Shown here one piece after another: positions 24,987-34,269 of a DNA stretch of 64,000 nt (positions within the stretch are counted from its first letter, which is position 1; each line of letters starts with the position of its first letter). Both the position numbers and the translations under genes were made by a program. The DNA comes from Mucilaginibacter glaciei (GTDB lineage: Bacteria; Bacteroidota; Bacteroidia; Sphingobacteriales; Sphingobacteriaceae). The stretch is from assembly GCF_014773245.1 (NCBI RefSeq), contig NZ_JACWMX010000001.1:1-64000 (forward strand), given 5' to 3'. The notes under the pieces were generated by a model, which was not told the DNA's origin, searched no databases, and saw nothing but the letters and a program-made list of their open reading frames with translations.

Positions 24987-25877
24987 ATGGCAACAAACGG
25001 GAACAGAAGATCGGCAATAAAAAATATGTTGGCAGGTACCGCGGCGATTAGCGCCGCGGGCGTGCTTTCCTCTTTCACAACAGAAAAGAGCGGGGTTACT
25101 ATGTCTGATAAACTGAAAGGCAATATCAATCATGCGGTGTGCCGCTGGTGCTATAGTGATATATCGGTTGAGGCGCTTTGTGTAGCTGCCAAAGACATCG
25201 GCATAAAAGGTATTGACCTGGTTGGCCCTGCCGACTGGCCTACCTTGAAAAAGCATGGCCTTTATTCGTCCATGTGTAACGGTGCCGAAATTAACCTGAC
25301 GGATGGTTTTGGTGACAAGCAGTTCCACGCCCAGTTGTTCAAAAGCTATTCGGATATGATCCCGTTAGTGGCTAAGGCAGGTTATAAAAACCTGATCTGT
25401 TTTAGTGGCAGCCGCCGGGGTAAAACCGATGAAGAAGGATGGAACAATTGTGTGGAGGGCCTTAAGCCCTTAATGAAAATTGCCGAGCAGCATAATGTTG
25501 TATTGGTAATGGAATTGTTAAACAGCAAAATTGATCATAAAGATTACCAGGCCGACCGCGCCTGGTGGGGTGCCGAACTGTGCAAACGCCTGGGGTCTGA
25601 AAACTTTAAGCTGCTTTATGATATTTACCACATGCAAATTGATGAAGGGGATGTGATCCGCAATATCCGAGCCCATCATCAGTATATAGCACATTACCAT
25701 ACCGGTGGTGTGCCGGGGCGTAACGAAATAGACGACACGCAAGAGCTTTATTACCCCGCCATAATGCGCGCTATCGTTGAGGTGGGCCATAAAGGGTACG
25801 TAGCACAGGAATTTATTCCTAAACAAAAGGACCACTTAGCGTCGCTGCGTAAGGCGGTGCAAATTTGCGACATTTAA
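24987..25877 (+). CDS. hydroxypyruvate-isomerase-like TIM barrel with Tat-type leader
   Basis: 296 residues. Twin-arginine start (GNRRSAIKNMLAGTAAISAAG) and then a hydroxypyruvate-isomerase-type barrel (INHAVCRWCYSDISVEALC, GIDLVGPADWPTL, VVLVMELLNSKIDHKDYQ, LLYDIYHMQIDEGD, IAHYHTGGVPGRNEIDD and YVAQEFIPKQKD). Metal ligands Glu, Asp, His and Glu are all visible. It follows the transporter by 2 bases. Hydroxypyruvate isomerase itself is unlikely in this setting; an isomerase or lyase for keto-sugars is more plausible. Confidence 0.87.
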   Translation: MATNGNRRSAIKNMLAGTAAISAAGVLSSFTTEKSGVTMSDKLKGNINHAVCRWCYSDISVEALCVAAKDIGIKGIDLVGPADWPTLKKHGLYSSMCNGAEINLTDGFGDKQFHAQLFKSYSDMIPLVAKAGYKNLICFSGSRRGKTDEEGWNNCVEGLKPLMKIAEQHNVVLVMELLNSKIDHKDYQADRAWWGAELCKRLGSENFKLLYDIYHMQIDEGDVIRNIRAHHQYIAHYHTGGVPGRNEIDDTQELYYPAIMRAIVEVGHKGYVAQEFIPKQKDHLASLRKAVQICDI

Positions 25878-25931
25878 ACCTTTGGCTGCTTAAAACATCT
25901 AATACCAATATAAACCAACATACTACACTAC

Positions 25932-26807
25932 ATGACAAACAGAAGAACATTCCTGGCGCAGGCTGGCTTAGCCGCTGCCGGTATGGTAATAGCACCTAAT
26001 TTAGTATCGGCAAAAAGCCCTAATGGGATAGGGTTGCAGCTATACAGCCTGCGTGATCAGTTACCAAAAGACCCAAAAGGCGTTTTGGCAAAAATAGCAA
26101 AGGCAGGTTATAAAGAAGTTGAAACTTTTGGTTACTCAAAGGCCGGCGGTTTTTGGGGATTAAGCGCGAAGGAATTCAGCACGGTTTTAAAGGCTAACGG
26201 TTTAAAAACGCCAAGCGGCCACTACGGTCTCGATCAGTTTTTTGGCACCGGTAAAATGGATGAGTTCAACAGCTACATCGAATCGGCATTGGCTACCGGC
26301 CAAAGCTATATCATCGTACCGTCGCTTAATCATGATTTCATCAAAACCAAGGCTGATTTCATGACCATTGCCGGAAAGTTGAACAAAGCTGCCGAAGTAT
26401 TAAAAACGCATGGCCTAAAGCTGGGCTACCACAATCATAACTTTGAGTGGAAGGCAACAGAAGGCACTACGTTTTACGATACCATTTTGAACCATACCGA
26501 CCCAAAACTGGTTAATATGGAAATGGACCTGTATTGGGTAGTTCGTGCGGGCCAAAACCCGGTAGAGATCTTTAAGAAACATCCCGGACGTTTTAAATTT
26601 GTGCATATTAAGGATATGGATAAAGGCAACAATGAGTTGAATACCGAAATAGGTACCGGTGGTTTGGATTTTAAAACCATATTGGGCCAGGCTAAATTAG
26701 CGGGCATTCAACACTATATTGTTGAGCAGGAAAACTTCACTAACATAGATCCATACAAGAGTATAGCGCAAAGTGCAGCTTACTTAAAAACTAAGCTTTA
26801 CCTTTAA
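25932..26807 (+). CDS. Tat-exported sugar phosphate isomerase/epimerase-like TIM barrel
   Basis: 291 residues. Tat signal TNRRTFLAQAGLAAAGMVI, cleavage near VSA. The barrel contains GIGLQLYSLRDQLPKDPKGV, LKTPSGHYGL, LGYHNHNFEWK, NMEMDLYWVVRAGQ, FVHIKDMDKG and YIVEQENF. It is a paralogue of the 13640 protein with the same layout (LQLYS, GYHxHxFE, D.xx..). Two exported barrels in one cluster suggest two steps or two substrates in the periplasm. Confidence 0.87.
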   Translation: MTNRRTFLAQAGLAAAGMVIAPNLVSAKSPNGIGLQLYSLRDQLPKDPKGVLAKIAKAGYKEVETFGYSKAGGFWGLSAKEFSTVLKANGLKTPSGHYGLDQFFGTGKMDEFNSYIESALATGQSYIIVPSLNHDFIKTKADFMTIAGKLNKAAEVLKTHGLKLGYHNHNFEWKATEGTTFYDTILNHTDPKLVNMEMDLYWVVRAGQNPVEIFKKHPGRFKFVHIKDMDKGNNELNTEIGTGGLDFKTILGQAKLAGIQHYIVEQENFTNIDPYKSIAQSAAYLKTKLYL

Positions 26808-26828
26808 TCAGCACCAATCATACTAATT

Positions 26829-27599
26829 ATGAAATATAAACTAATTTTAACCGCTTTGTTATCCGGATGCTTTTTTATGGCGAACGCACAGCAAACCGGT
26901 AAACCCGAGGATACCGAAAAATGGGAACCTGTACCTAAAGTTGTAACTGCAGGCAAGGTAACCAGCGATGCCCCGTCTGATGCGATCATTTTATTTGATG
27001 GCAAAAATGGGCTGGACGAATGGGTGGATGTAGCCAGCGGCAACCCTGCCAAATGGGATGTTAAAGGCGATGTATTGACCGTTAACAAAGCTACAGGCAA
27101 CATCGAAACCAAAAAGAAGTTCGGCAATTACCAGTTACACATTGAGTGGAAGGTGCCATCAAACATCAGCGGTACTGGGCAAGCCCGTGGTAACAGCGGC
27201 ATTTTCCTGGCATCTATAGGTAAAGGAGACCTGGGCTACGAATTGCAGGTGCTTGATTCATACAACAACAAAACTTACGTTAACGGTATGGCGGGCAGTA
27301 TTTACAAGCAATTTATTCCTTTAGCCAACCCTACCAAGCCGCCGGGCACTTGGAATACTTATGACGTGATCTGGACGGCGCCAACGTTTGATGGCGACAA
27401 GGTGAAAACCCCTGCACGTGTTACTGTTTTATTTAACGGTGTACTGGTTGAGAATAACATTGAATTGTTAGGCCCAACGCAATATATTGGTGCGCCTGGT
27501 TACCGCGCGGCCCATGGCCCTTCGCCAATTAAATTGCAAGCCCACGGCGATAAGAGCGAGCCACTAAGTTTCCGTAACATTTGGGTTAGGGAACTTTAA
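26829..27599 (+). CDS. DUF1080 (3-keto-disaccharide hydrolase family) protein
   Basis: 256 residues with a signal peptide (MKYKLILTALLSGCFFMANA; the Cys could even allow lipidation). The DUF1080 jelly roll starts at IILFDGKNGLDEWVD and includes YQLHIEWKVP, GNSGIFLA, GYELQVLDSYNN, PGTWNTYDVIWTAP and a closing SFRNIWVREL. Family members hydrolyse 3-keto-glycosides or bind sugars. It is the last gene of the second block and is followed by a terminator, so it completes the logic of oxidise at C3, then cleave. Confidence 0.92.
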   Translation: MKYKLILTALLSGCFFMANAQQTGKPEDTEKWEPVPKVVTAGKVTSDAPSDAIILFDGKNGLDEWVDVASGNPAKWDVKGDVLTVNKATGNIETKKKFGNYQLHIEWKVPSNISGTGQARGNSGIFLASIGKGDLGYELQVLDSYNNKTYVNGMAGSIYKQFIPLANPTKPPGTWNTYDVIWTAPTFDGDKVKTPARVTVLFNGVLVENNIELLGPTQYIGAPGYRAAHGPSPIKLQAHGDKSEPLSFRNIWVREL

Positions 27600-27620
27600 G
27601 AACTATCAAGGAAATTTAAA

Positions 27621-27654
27621 GAAAGCCTGCCGGAAACGGCAGGCTTTCTCTGTT
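27621..27654 (+). terminator. rho-independent terminator of second sugar block
   Basis: A 12-bp perfect stem (GAAAGCCTGCCG / CGGCAGGCTTTC) around a GAAA tetraloop, then TCTGTTTTT. Strong; ends the 21013-27599 transcript. Confidence 0.93.
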
Positions 27655-27760
27655 TTTAACGCTATTACAAGAGTTATAAATCTTAAAAATTACGCGTTTT
27701 TTTAAGCCCCATACAGCTAAATAAAATAGTTAACTTTACTGCATAAATCCCTCAAAAATT

Positions 27761-28546
27761 ATGTTATCTCAAAAAAATCTCGTTCGCTGCATCGTTTTGA
27801 TGCTTGCGTTTTTTTCTGTCTGTTCAGTACAGGAAATACAGGCGCAAACCAATAAAGGTTACTATATGCTAAAGGTTTATCACCTTAAAAACAGCGCACA
27901 GCAGCAGTTAACGGAAAGTTATCTGAAAGAATTTTATGTACCCAAATTGCATAAGCTTAATATTAAGAATGTAGGCGTATTTAAAACCCTTGACCAGGAT
28001 ACAACCAACAAACGGATTTATGTATTGATCCCGTTCGATAACTGGAAAAAGATAGAAAACCTGGATGCGAATGTAAGCGATGAGACAACCCAAGCCGGGC
28101 GCGACTACATCAATGCTGATTTCAAAAACCCTCCATACACCCGTATGGAAACCATTATCCTGAATGCATTTGCTACCAGGACTTCACCATCGGTACCAAA
28201 ACTAACGGCACCAAAGGCGGATAGGGTTTATGAATTGCGCAGTTATGAAAGCGCTACCGAACAATATCACCGCAATAAGGTTAAAATGTTTAATAGTGGT
28301 GAAACCGATCTTTTTGACAGGATTGGATCTAACCCGGTATTTTATGGCAGCGTAATTGCCGGAGCCAAGATGCCTAACCTGATGTACATGACGGCTTACG
28401 ACAGTATGAAGGAGAGGGATAAGCATTGGGAAGTGTTTTCGGCAGCGCCGGAGTGGAAAGTTTTGATAGCAAAAGACGAATATAAGAACAACGTGACAAA
28501 AAACGACATCACGTTTTTACACCCGACGGATTACTCGGACTTTTAA
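27761..28546 (+). CDS. exported NIPSNAP-family protein
   Basis: 261 residues with a signal peptide (LVRCIVLMLAFFSVCSVQE, cleavage near IQAQ). Two ferredoxin-like NIPSNAP domains follow: YYMLKVYHLKNSAQQQLTE and VYELRSYESATEQYHRNKV, with typical ends such as LMYMTAYDSMKERDKHWEVF. In Bacteroidota such proteins often neighbour sugar-oxidation genes; their activity is not known. It is probably periplasmic. Only 6 bases separate it from the FAD oxidoreductase that follows, so they form one operon. Confidence 0.88.
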   Translation: MLSQKNLVRCIVLMLAFFSVCSVQEIQAQTNKGYYMLKVYHLKNSAQQQLTESYLKEFYVPKLHKLNIKNVGVFKTLDQDTTNKRIYVLIPFDNWKKIENLDANVSDETTQAGRDYINADFKNPPYTRMETIILNAFATRTSPSVPKLTAPKADRVYELRSYESATEQYHRNKVKMFNSGETDLFDRIGSNPVFYGSVIAGAKMPNLMYMTAYDSMKERDKHWEVFSAAPEWKVLIAKDEYKNNVTKNDITFLHPTDYSDF

Positions 28547-28552
28547 GGAGAT

Positions 28553-30001
28553 ATGAAATTAGATAAGCGCGATTATGATGCAGTGATAGTAGGCTCGGGC
28601 CCGAATGGGTTGGCTTCTGCTATTTTAATGCAGCAGAACGGCTTATCTGTTTTACTGATTGAAGGGAAAGAAGAGATAGGCGGCGGTTTGCGGTCGGCGG
28701 AGTTAACGCTGCCCGGTTTTATGCATGATATATGCTCGGCCATTCACCCGCTGGCACTGGCCTCACCGTATTTTAAAACTTTACCACTGGCCAATTATGG
28801 CTTGGAATATATACAGCCTACCATTGCTGCTGCGCATCCCTTAGATGGCGGCACTGCTGCGGTTTTACTGCAAAGCATAGGCGATACCGCGCGGTTGTTA
28901 GGTAAGGACGAAGTGGCCTACAAAAGCCTGATGCAGTCGGTTACCACCAACTGGCCATTAATTGATGCCGATGTACTGGGGCCACTTCATTTTCCAAAGG
29001 ATCCACTTGCACTGGCTGCCTTTGGTTTAAAAGCCTTGCCACCCGCTACGCTTTTAGCTCAACAGTTTGCCACTCGCGAAGCTAAGGCACTCATCGCTGG
29101 CATGGCGGCACACGCTATGCAACCGTTAAGTAATGTGGCTACATCGGCTATTGCGCTGGTATTGATGGCCACAGGGCATTTAGGCGGCTGGCCAATCCCC
29201 AAAGGCGGGTCTAACCGAATTGCTAACGCGCTGGCATCGTATTTTACGTCAATGGGGGGCCAGATAGAAACGGGCAGATACATTACTTCTTTAGATCAGT
29301 TACCATCGGCACATGCTGTATTGTTTGATGTATCGCCAAAGCAGCTGCTGCAAATAGCGGGGCATAAGTTCTCTTCCATTTACAAATGGCAGTTAGAGCG
29401 GTACCGCTATGGCATGGGTGTTTATAAGATAGACTGGGCTTTAGACGGGCCCATTCCCTTTACTGCCGATGCCTGCCGAAGAGCCGGTACCATCCACATC
29501 GGCAATACCTTTGAGGAGATCCGTAATGCAGAACAGCAAACGGCTAACGGCAAACACCCTGATAAACCCTACGTGCTGCTGGCCCAGCAAAGCTTGTTTG
29601 ATAATACCCGCGCACCCAAAGGCAAGCATACGGGCTGGGCTTATTGCCACGTGCCTAACGGGTCCACTAAGAACATGACGGACATTATTGAGCAACAAGT
29701 AGAGCGTTTTGCACCGGGCTTTCGCGATTTGATACTGGGCCGCCATACAATGGATAGCGAACAGATGGAAGCTTATAACCCTAATTATATTGGCGGCGAT
29801 ATTAACGGCGGGGTGATTGATATTGGCCAGTTGTTTACCCGCCCGGTATTGCGCGCTTCGCCCTATACCACATCCGCAAAAGGGCTTTACTTATGTTCTG
29901 CTTCAACCCCGCCCGGCGGAGGGGTACATGGCATGTGCGGTTATTATTCTGCTAAAAAAGCGTTAAAAGATATATTTGATATGAAAATAGAAAGGTTATA
30001 A
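28553..30001 (+). CDS. FAD-dependent oxidoreductase, phytoene-desaturase-like
   Basis: 482 residues. N-terminal dinucleotide-binding motif AVIVGSGPNGLASAILMQQNG followed by GGGLRSAEL, and a C-terminal FAD motif (GLYLCSASTPPGGGVHGMCG). This is the amine oxidase/phytoene desaturase superfamily (COG1233). It has no signal peptide. A clear Shine-Dalgarno sequence (AAGGAG) precedes the ATG, which is unusual for this genome. No carotenoid genes are nearby, so the natural substrate is unknown. Confidence 0.87.
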   Translation: MKLDKRDYDAVIVGSGPNGLASAILMQQNGLSVLLIEGKEEIGGGLRSAELTLPGFMHDICSAIHPLALASPYFKTLPLANYGLEYIQPTIAAAHPLDGGTAAVLLQSIGDTARLLGKDEVAYKSLMQSVTTNWPLIDADVLGPLHFPKDPLALAAFGLKALPPATLLAQQFATREAKALIAGMAAHAMQPLSNVATSAIALVLMATGHLGGWPIPKGGSNRIANALASYFTSMGGQIETGRYITSLDQLPSAHAVLFDVSPKQLLQIAGHKFSSIYKWQLERYRYGMGVYKIDWALDGPIPFTADACRRAGTIHIGNTFEEIRNAEQQTANGKHPDKPYVLLAQQSLFDNTRAPKGKHTGWAYCHVPNGSTKNMTDIIEQQVERFAPGFRDLILGRHTMDSEQMEAYNPNYIGGDINGGVIDIGQLFTRPVLRASPYTTSAKGLYLCSASTPPGGGVHGMCGYYSAKKALKDIFDMKIERL

Positions 30002-30030
30002 TAAACTTCTAGCTATTTAAACCTAATCTT

Positions 30031-31233
30031 ATGAATTGGAGATCTATTCTACATGTTGCGCTATTGGCTGGCCTATATTTCAACGCCGGCGCACAAAATA
30101 AATTTACCCCGCAAAAGGCACTGCTCGCAACCATCCAACAAAACTTTAAAGATGCCGATGCCCAATACAAAGTAATGGGTGCTATGTTGCAGCCCGACCA
30201 ATTCCCTAAGGCATTTCATCCCAAAGAGAATAAAATGGAAACCAGCAATTCGGGATGGTGGTGCAGCGGTTTTTACCCTGGAACCCTGCTGGAGATCTAC
30301 GAACAAAATCACGACAAGGCTTTATTAACCGAGTCGGAACGAATTTTAAAGGTACTGGCTAAAGAACAGTATAATACACACACGCATGATTTGGGTTTTA
30401 TGATGTACTGCAGTTTTGGTAATGCCAACAGTATCGACCCTAAGCCGGAGTATAAACAAATTTTACTTAACAGTGCAAAATCATTGTCCACCCGATTTAA
30501 CCCGGTGACCGGGACTATCAAGTCATGGGATTCCAAACCGGGCGATTACCTGGTGATCATTGACAATATGATGAACCTGGAGCTGCTGTTTTGGGCAACA
30601 AAGGTAACCGGCGATTCCAGCTATTATAAAATTGCAGTAACCCATGCAAATTCTACCATGAAAAACCATTACAGGCCAGATTACAGCTCGTATCACGTGG
30701 TTAATTACGATGCGCAATCCGGAGTAGTAAAAGAACGGAAAACGGCTCAGGGCTACGCTAATGAGTCGGCTTGGGCAAGGGGGCAGGCATGGGGTTTATA
30801 TGGTTTTACTTTGATGTACCGCGAAACAGGGGATAAGAAATATCTGGATCAGGCTAATCATATCGCACAGTTTATCTTAAACAACCCAAACCTATCGCCA
30901 GATAAAATTCCCTATTGGGATTTTAACGCACCCAACATCCCCAATGCTTTGCGCGATGCATCCGCAGCAGCCATCATGGCGTCGGCGTTGCTGGAATTGT
31001 GCAGGTATACCGATAGGGCCAAAGGTCAAACCTATTTTAATACGGCACAAACCATCATTCAAAACTTGTCGTCGCCAACTTATAAATCAGCCAAGGGTAC
31101 TAACGGCGGGTTTTTATTACTGCATAGCGTAGGCCATTTCCCGGCAGGTACCGAGATTGACGTGCCGCTTACCTATGCCGATTATTATTTTGTAGAGGCA
31201 ATGGCAAGGTACAAGGCTTTTGCTACAAAATAA
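30031..31233 (+). CDS. GH88-family unsaturated glucuronyl/rhamnogalacturonyl hydrolase
   Basis: 400 residues with a signal peptide (ILHVALLAGLYFNAGAQ). An (alpha/alpha)6 barrel with the two catalytic aspartates of the family: Asp120 in THDLGFM and Asp178 in IDNMMNLELLFWA. Other family marks are GYANESAWARGQAWGLYGF and DASAAAIMASALLEL. GH88 enzymes hydrate and cleave the unsaturated uronyl end groups left by polysaccharide lyases. It is probably periplasmic. No lyase lies nearby in this window. Confidence 0.9.
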   Translation: MNWRSILHVALLAGLYFNAGAQNKFTPQKALLATIQQNFKDADAQYKVMGAMLQPDQFPKAFHPKENKMETSNSGWWCSGFYPGTLLEIYEQNHDKALLTESERILKVLAKEQYNTHTHDLGFMMYCSFGNANSIDPKPEYKQILLNSAKSLSTRFNPVTGTIKSWDSKPGDYLVIIDNMMNLELLFWATKVTGDSSYYKIAVTHANSTMKNHYRPDYSSYHVVNYDAQSGVVKERKTAQGYANESAWARGQAWGLYGFTLMYRETGDKKYLDQANHIAQFILNNPNLSPDKIPYWDFNAPNIPNALRDASAAAIMASALLELCRYTDRAKGQTYFNTAQTIIQNLSSPTYKSAKGTNGGFLLLHSVGHFPAGTEIDVPLTYADYYFVEAMARYKAFATK

Positions 31234-31300
31234 ATTAAATAGATAGCGGTTGGCTGGCTGCCAAATGTTTTATAGTTTAGCTTATCAACCAACACACAAT

Positions 31301-31897
31301 ATGGGTAAAGGGCGTTTAGAGGCTTTTAGCGACGGGGTAATTGCCATCATCATCACAATTATGGTGCTGGAGTTAAAAGTGCCGCACGATGCCAGTTTGG
31401 AGGCGTTAAAGCATTTGGCGCCGGTATTTCTGAGTTACATCCTCAGTTTTATTTACGTGGGCATTTACTGGAACAATCACCACCATATGCTGCATGCGGT
31501 AAAATCTGTAACAGGTGCAACGCTTTGGGCTAACCTGTTCCTGCTGTTTTGGCTGTCTCTTATACCCTTTGTTACCGCTTGGATGGGCGAGAACCACTTT
31601 GCAAAATGGCCGGTAATTTGCTACGGTGCCGTGCTGATCATGAATGCCATCGCCTATACGATATTAGCCAAACAGCTAATCAATCATCATGGCGAAAACT
31701 CGGTGCTGGCGCATGCTATTGGCAGTGATACAAAGGGGAAGATCTCGGTAGGGATTTACGCAACGGCTATCGCGGTATCATTTATTCATCCCTGGCTGGG
31801 CTTTGGGTTATACTTTATAGTCGCTTGTATTTGGTTTATACCCGACAGGCGCATCGAACGCACCATGCGGAATGACGAGCACCCTTTTAATAATTAA
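31301..31897 (+). CDS. TMEM175-family (DUF1211) putative potassium channel
   Basis: 198 residues from ATG 31301, where the family's N-terminal signature begins (MGKGRLEAFSDGVIAIIITI). The open frame extends up to a TTG at 31250, but that part is not conserved in style. Several membrane helices follow (FLSYILSFIYVGIYWNNHHH, LWANLFLLFWLSLIPFVTAW, ICYGAVLIMNAIAYTILA, IHPWLGFGLYFIVACIWFI). Bacterial members conduct K+ as homotetramers. The last 4 bases overlap the convergent YceH gene. Confidence 0.87.
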   Translation: MGKGRLEAFSDGVIAIIITIMVLELKVPHDASLEALKHLAPVFLSYILSFIYVGIYWNNHHHMLHAVKSVTGATLWANLFLLFWLSLIPFVTAWMGENHFAKWPVICYGAVLIMNAIAYTILAKQLINHHGENSVLAHAIGSDTKGKISVGIYATAIAVSFIHPWLGFGLYFIVACIWFIPDRRIERTMRNDEHPFNN

Positions 31898-32541
31898 GTC
31901 AGCTCCTTCATCAACTTATCAAAAGCTTCTTTCAATTCGGCCAACTCGGTTTCCACCTTCGTTAGCCGCTCTTCCAAGTCAGAAGATCTGCTGGCACGTG
32001 GTGCGTCGTCCTGTGCATCATCTTCTACGATGGTTCCGCCTAACAAATGGCGGTAACGTACTTCTTTTTGCCCGGGGCGTTTAGATAACTGCAACACGTA
32101 AGGCATTTCGCCACTTGCCAGTTTCTCCAGCATCGCGTTCACTTCGTCCAGGTCCTCAAACTCATACAGCCTACCCGAGTTGGTATTGATTTCGCCGGGT
32201 GTTTGCGGCCCGCGTAAAATTAACAGGCATATTACTGCAACTTCTGCAGGTACTACCGGGAAAACGATACCAAAATTATGCTTGTATTTTATGGCACGGC
32301 TCGATCCGCCTGTGGCAGTAGATATCAGCCCCTTGCGTTTCAAGGTATCAAGAGCCTGCATAACCGTATTATCATCGTACTCTACGACCGGCTTGCGTGC
32401 AGTTTTCTGATTACAGGCAACAGTAAGCCCGTTCAACGTCATAGGGTAATAATCGGGCGTGGTTTTGCTTTTTTCCATCAGCGAACCCAGTACGCGTAAT
32501 TCGGTATCAGTTAAAACGGGTAATGTTTGTGGCGTATCCAT
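31894..32541 (-). CDS. YceH family (UPF0502/DUF480) protein
   Basis: 215 residues from ATG 32541; a TTG at 32547 is in frame. Tandem winged-helix-like domains: LTDTELRVLGSLMEKSKTTP, YYPMTLNGLTVACNQKTARK, PVVEYDDNTVMQALDTLKRK, then ICLLILRGPQTPGEINTNSGRL-type motifs and a C-terminal coiled coil (LEERLTKVETELAELKEAF). Family function is not established. It is cytoplasmic and stands alone on its strand. Confidence 0.93.
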   Translation of the reverse strand: MDTPQTLPVLTDTELRVLGSLMEKSKTTPDYYPMTLNGLTVACNQKTARKPVVEYDDNTVMQALDTLKRKGLISTATGGSSRAIKYKHNFGIVFPVVPAEVAVICLLILRGPQTPGEINTNSGRLYEFEDLDEVNAMLEKLASGEMPYVLQLSKRPGQKEVRYRHLLGGTIVEDDAQDDAPRASRSSDLEERLTKVETELAELKEAFDKLMKELT

Positions 32542-32636
32542 GCACAAATATAAAATTTGATTTTAAGGCCTACAGAAATAGCTCTATTTATTTATACGCC
32601 TGTTTATTTTCCTAATAGTTGATATATTTGAATAGT

Positions 32637-33332
32637 ATGTCATTAAAACAAATAAGTAAGATCATCGGTTCGCTGGTGTTAATCGTAGTGCTATTTGCTT
32701 CTTGTAATAAAGGGGAACGGGTCATTGCCGCTCAACCTGTTTTTACCAAAATATTGATTTTAGGTAACAGCATTACATTTGCGCCAACCGACCCTAATTT
32801 AGGCTGGAACTGTGCATGCGGAATGGCCGCAAGTAAACCCGACTCGGATTACGTACATCTGCTAACCCGTAATTTTAAAGCTATCGACCAGAAAAACACT
32901 GTTGCTGCTAAAAATATCGCGGCTTTCGAACGTGGATTTTTGACGTATGATTTTGATGCGGAGCTAAAAGTTTTACGTGACGAAAGACCGGACCTGATCA
33001 TTATTCGCATTGGAGAGAATGTGCAACAGGATAATTTTGATGCGACTGCTTTTGGAAAACGATATGAGGACTTAATAGCCTATTTTAAAATGGGGAATGA
33101 GAAGGTGACTATTTTGGCCGTTGGGAGTTTTTGGGGTAACGATGCGGTGGATGCTATTATGAAAAAACACTCTGAATTTATAACACTTAAACCGTTAGGA
33201 TTAGATATGAGTAATTACGCCTGGGGCCTTTTTCCCGATCATGGCGTACAGTCGCATCCTGGCGATAAGGGTATGCGCACCATTGGGAATACGATATGGG
33301 CAAAAATACAAACCATGCCTGCCAGCCAATAG
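32637..33332 (+). CDS. SGNH-hydrolase-like lipoprotein
   Basis: 231 residues from ATG 32637; the frame extends to a TTG at 32619. Lipoprotein signal with lipobox L-F-A-S-C. Block I of SGNH hydrolases is seen as ILGNSITF (Ser nucleophile). A later IIRIGENVQ and a terminal FPDHGVQSHPGDKGM may hold the catalytic Asp-x-x-His, but spacing is atypical. Probably an envelope esterase or a non-catalytic relative. It is followed 31 bases later by an epimerase-like gene. Confidence 0.75.
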   Translation: MSLKQISKIIGSLVLIVVLFASCNKGERVIAAQPVFTKILILGNSITFAPTDPNLGWNCACGMAASKPDSDYVHLLTRNFKAIDQKNTVAAKNIAAFERGFLTYDFDAELKVLRDERPDLIIIRIGENVQQDNFDATAFGKRYEDLIAYFKMGNEKVTILAVGSFWGNDAVDAIMKKHSEFITLKPLGLDMSNYAWGLFPDHGVQSHPGDKGMRTIGNTIWAKIQTMPASQ

Positions 33333-33363
33333 CTACTTTAATCCTTTATCTTAGCCGCCAGTT

Positions 33364-34170
33364 ATGACAGTTAGTATTTTAGGGTGCGGATGGTTTGGTT
33401 TTGCGTTGGCAAAATCGCTTATTGCGGATGGTGTGGAAGTTAAGGGCTCAACTACTTCTACAGATAAGCTAACCAAATTAACCGAAGCTGGTGTCTCGCC
33501 ATATTTGATCGACCTTTCTACCGAAGTTAACAACTCCGTTTTCTTCGATTGTGATGTGCTGATCATTGCTATCCCGCCAAAAAGCCGATCGGGCGAAGGG
33601 GCGGAGTATGTGCCAAAACTACAGCGTGTTGTTGATGCTGTTAACCAGGGCCGGGTGCAAAAGGTTATCCTGATCAGCTCGACAGGTGTATATGCCGATC
33701 TGAATACAGCCGTCGATGAACTAACCGATCCGCAGCCGGGCACGCCGGGTGCTGAGGTTTTGTTTGCTGCCGAGGAATTGTTTCGGTCACAAACCAAATT
33801 CAAAACAGTCATTATCCGTTTTGGCGGACTAATAGGGCCGGGTCGTGAACCAGGCAGGTTTTTTGCGGGTAGAAAAGACATCCCGAACGGTTTAGCACCC
33901 GTTAATATGATAGAATTGGGCGATTGTATCGGCGTAGCGCGTGCTATTATAGATAAAGATGCTTTCGGCCACACGTTTAATGCCTGCATACCAAACCATC
34001 CGCCTAAAGCCGAATTTTACGGTTTAGCGGCAAAAAAGGCCGGATTAGAGCCACCCGAATTTATTGCTGAATTAAACGAATGGAAGATGGTGAATAGCGT
34101 TAACGTTCCCGAAATTTTGGGCTACAGGTATAACATAACTAATTGGATAGATTGGCTGAATAGCAATTAA
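33364..34170 (+). CDS. NAD(P)-binding SDR/epimerase-like protein (YeeZ-like)
   Basis: 268 residues. N-terminal Rossmann motif MTVSILGCGWFGFALAKSL, a short arm DVLIIAIPPKSRSGEGAEY, then VILISSTGVYADLN (Ser-Ser-Thr and Tyr) and FGGLIGPGREPGRFFAGRKD. This is an atypical extended SDR of the YeeZ type, also called NAD-dependent epimerase/dehydratase. It is cytoplasmic. The substrate is unknown, and no operon partner other than the upstream lipoprotein is evident. Confidence 0.82.
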   Translation: MTVSILGCGWFGFALAKSLIADGVEVKGSTTSTDKLTKLTEAGVSPYLIDLSTEVNNSVFFDCDVLIIAIPPKSRSGEGAEYVPKLQRVVDAVNQGRVQKVILISSTGVYADLNTAVDELTDPQPGTPGAEVLFAAEELFRSQTKFKTVIIRFGGLIGPGREPGRFFAGRKDIPNGLAPVNMIELGDCIGVARAIIDKDAFGHTFNACIPNHPPKAEFYGLAAKKAGLEPPEFIAELNEWKMVNSVNVPEILGYRYNITNWIDWLNSN

Positions 34171-34269
34171 GCCATTATAACCGCGTTGTTTATTCTGCTC
34201 CATTATCCAATCAGTACAAACCTTGCAAATATCATTTTTTATAGCGCTGATAATGAGTTATTTAAAAAT

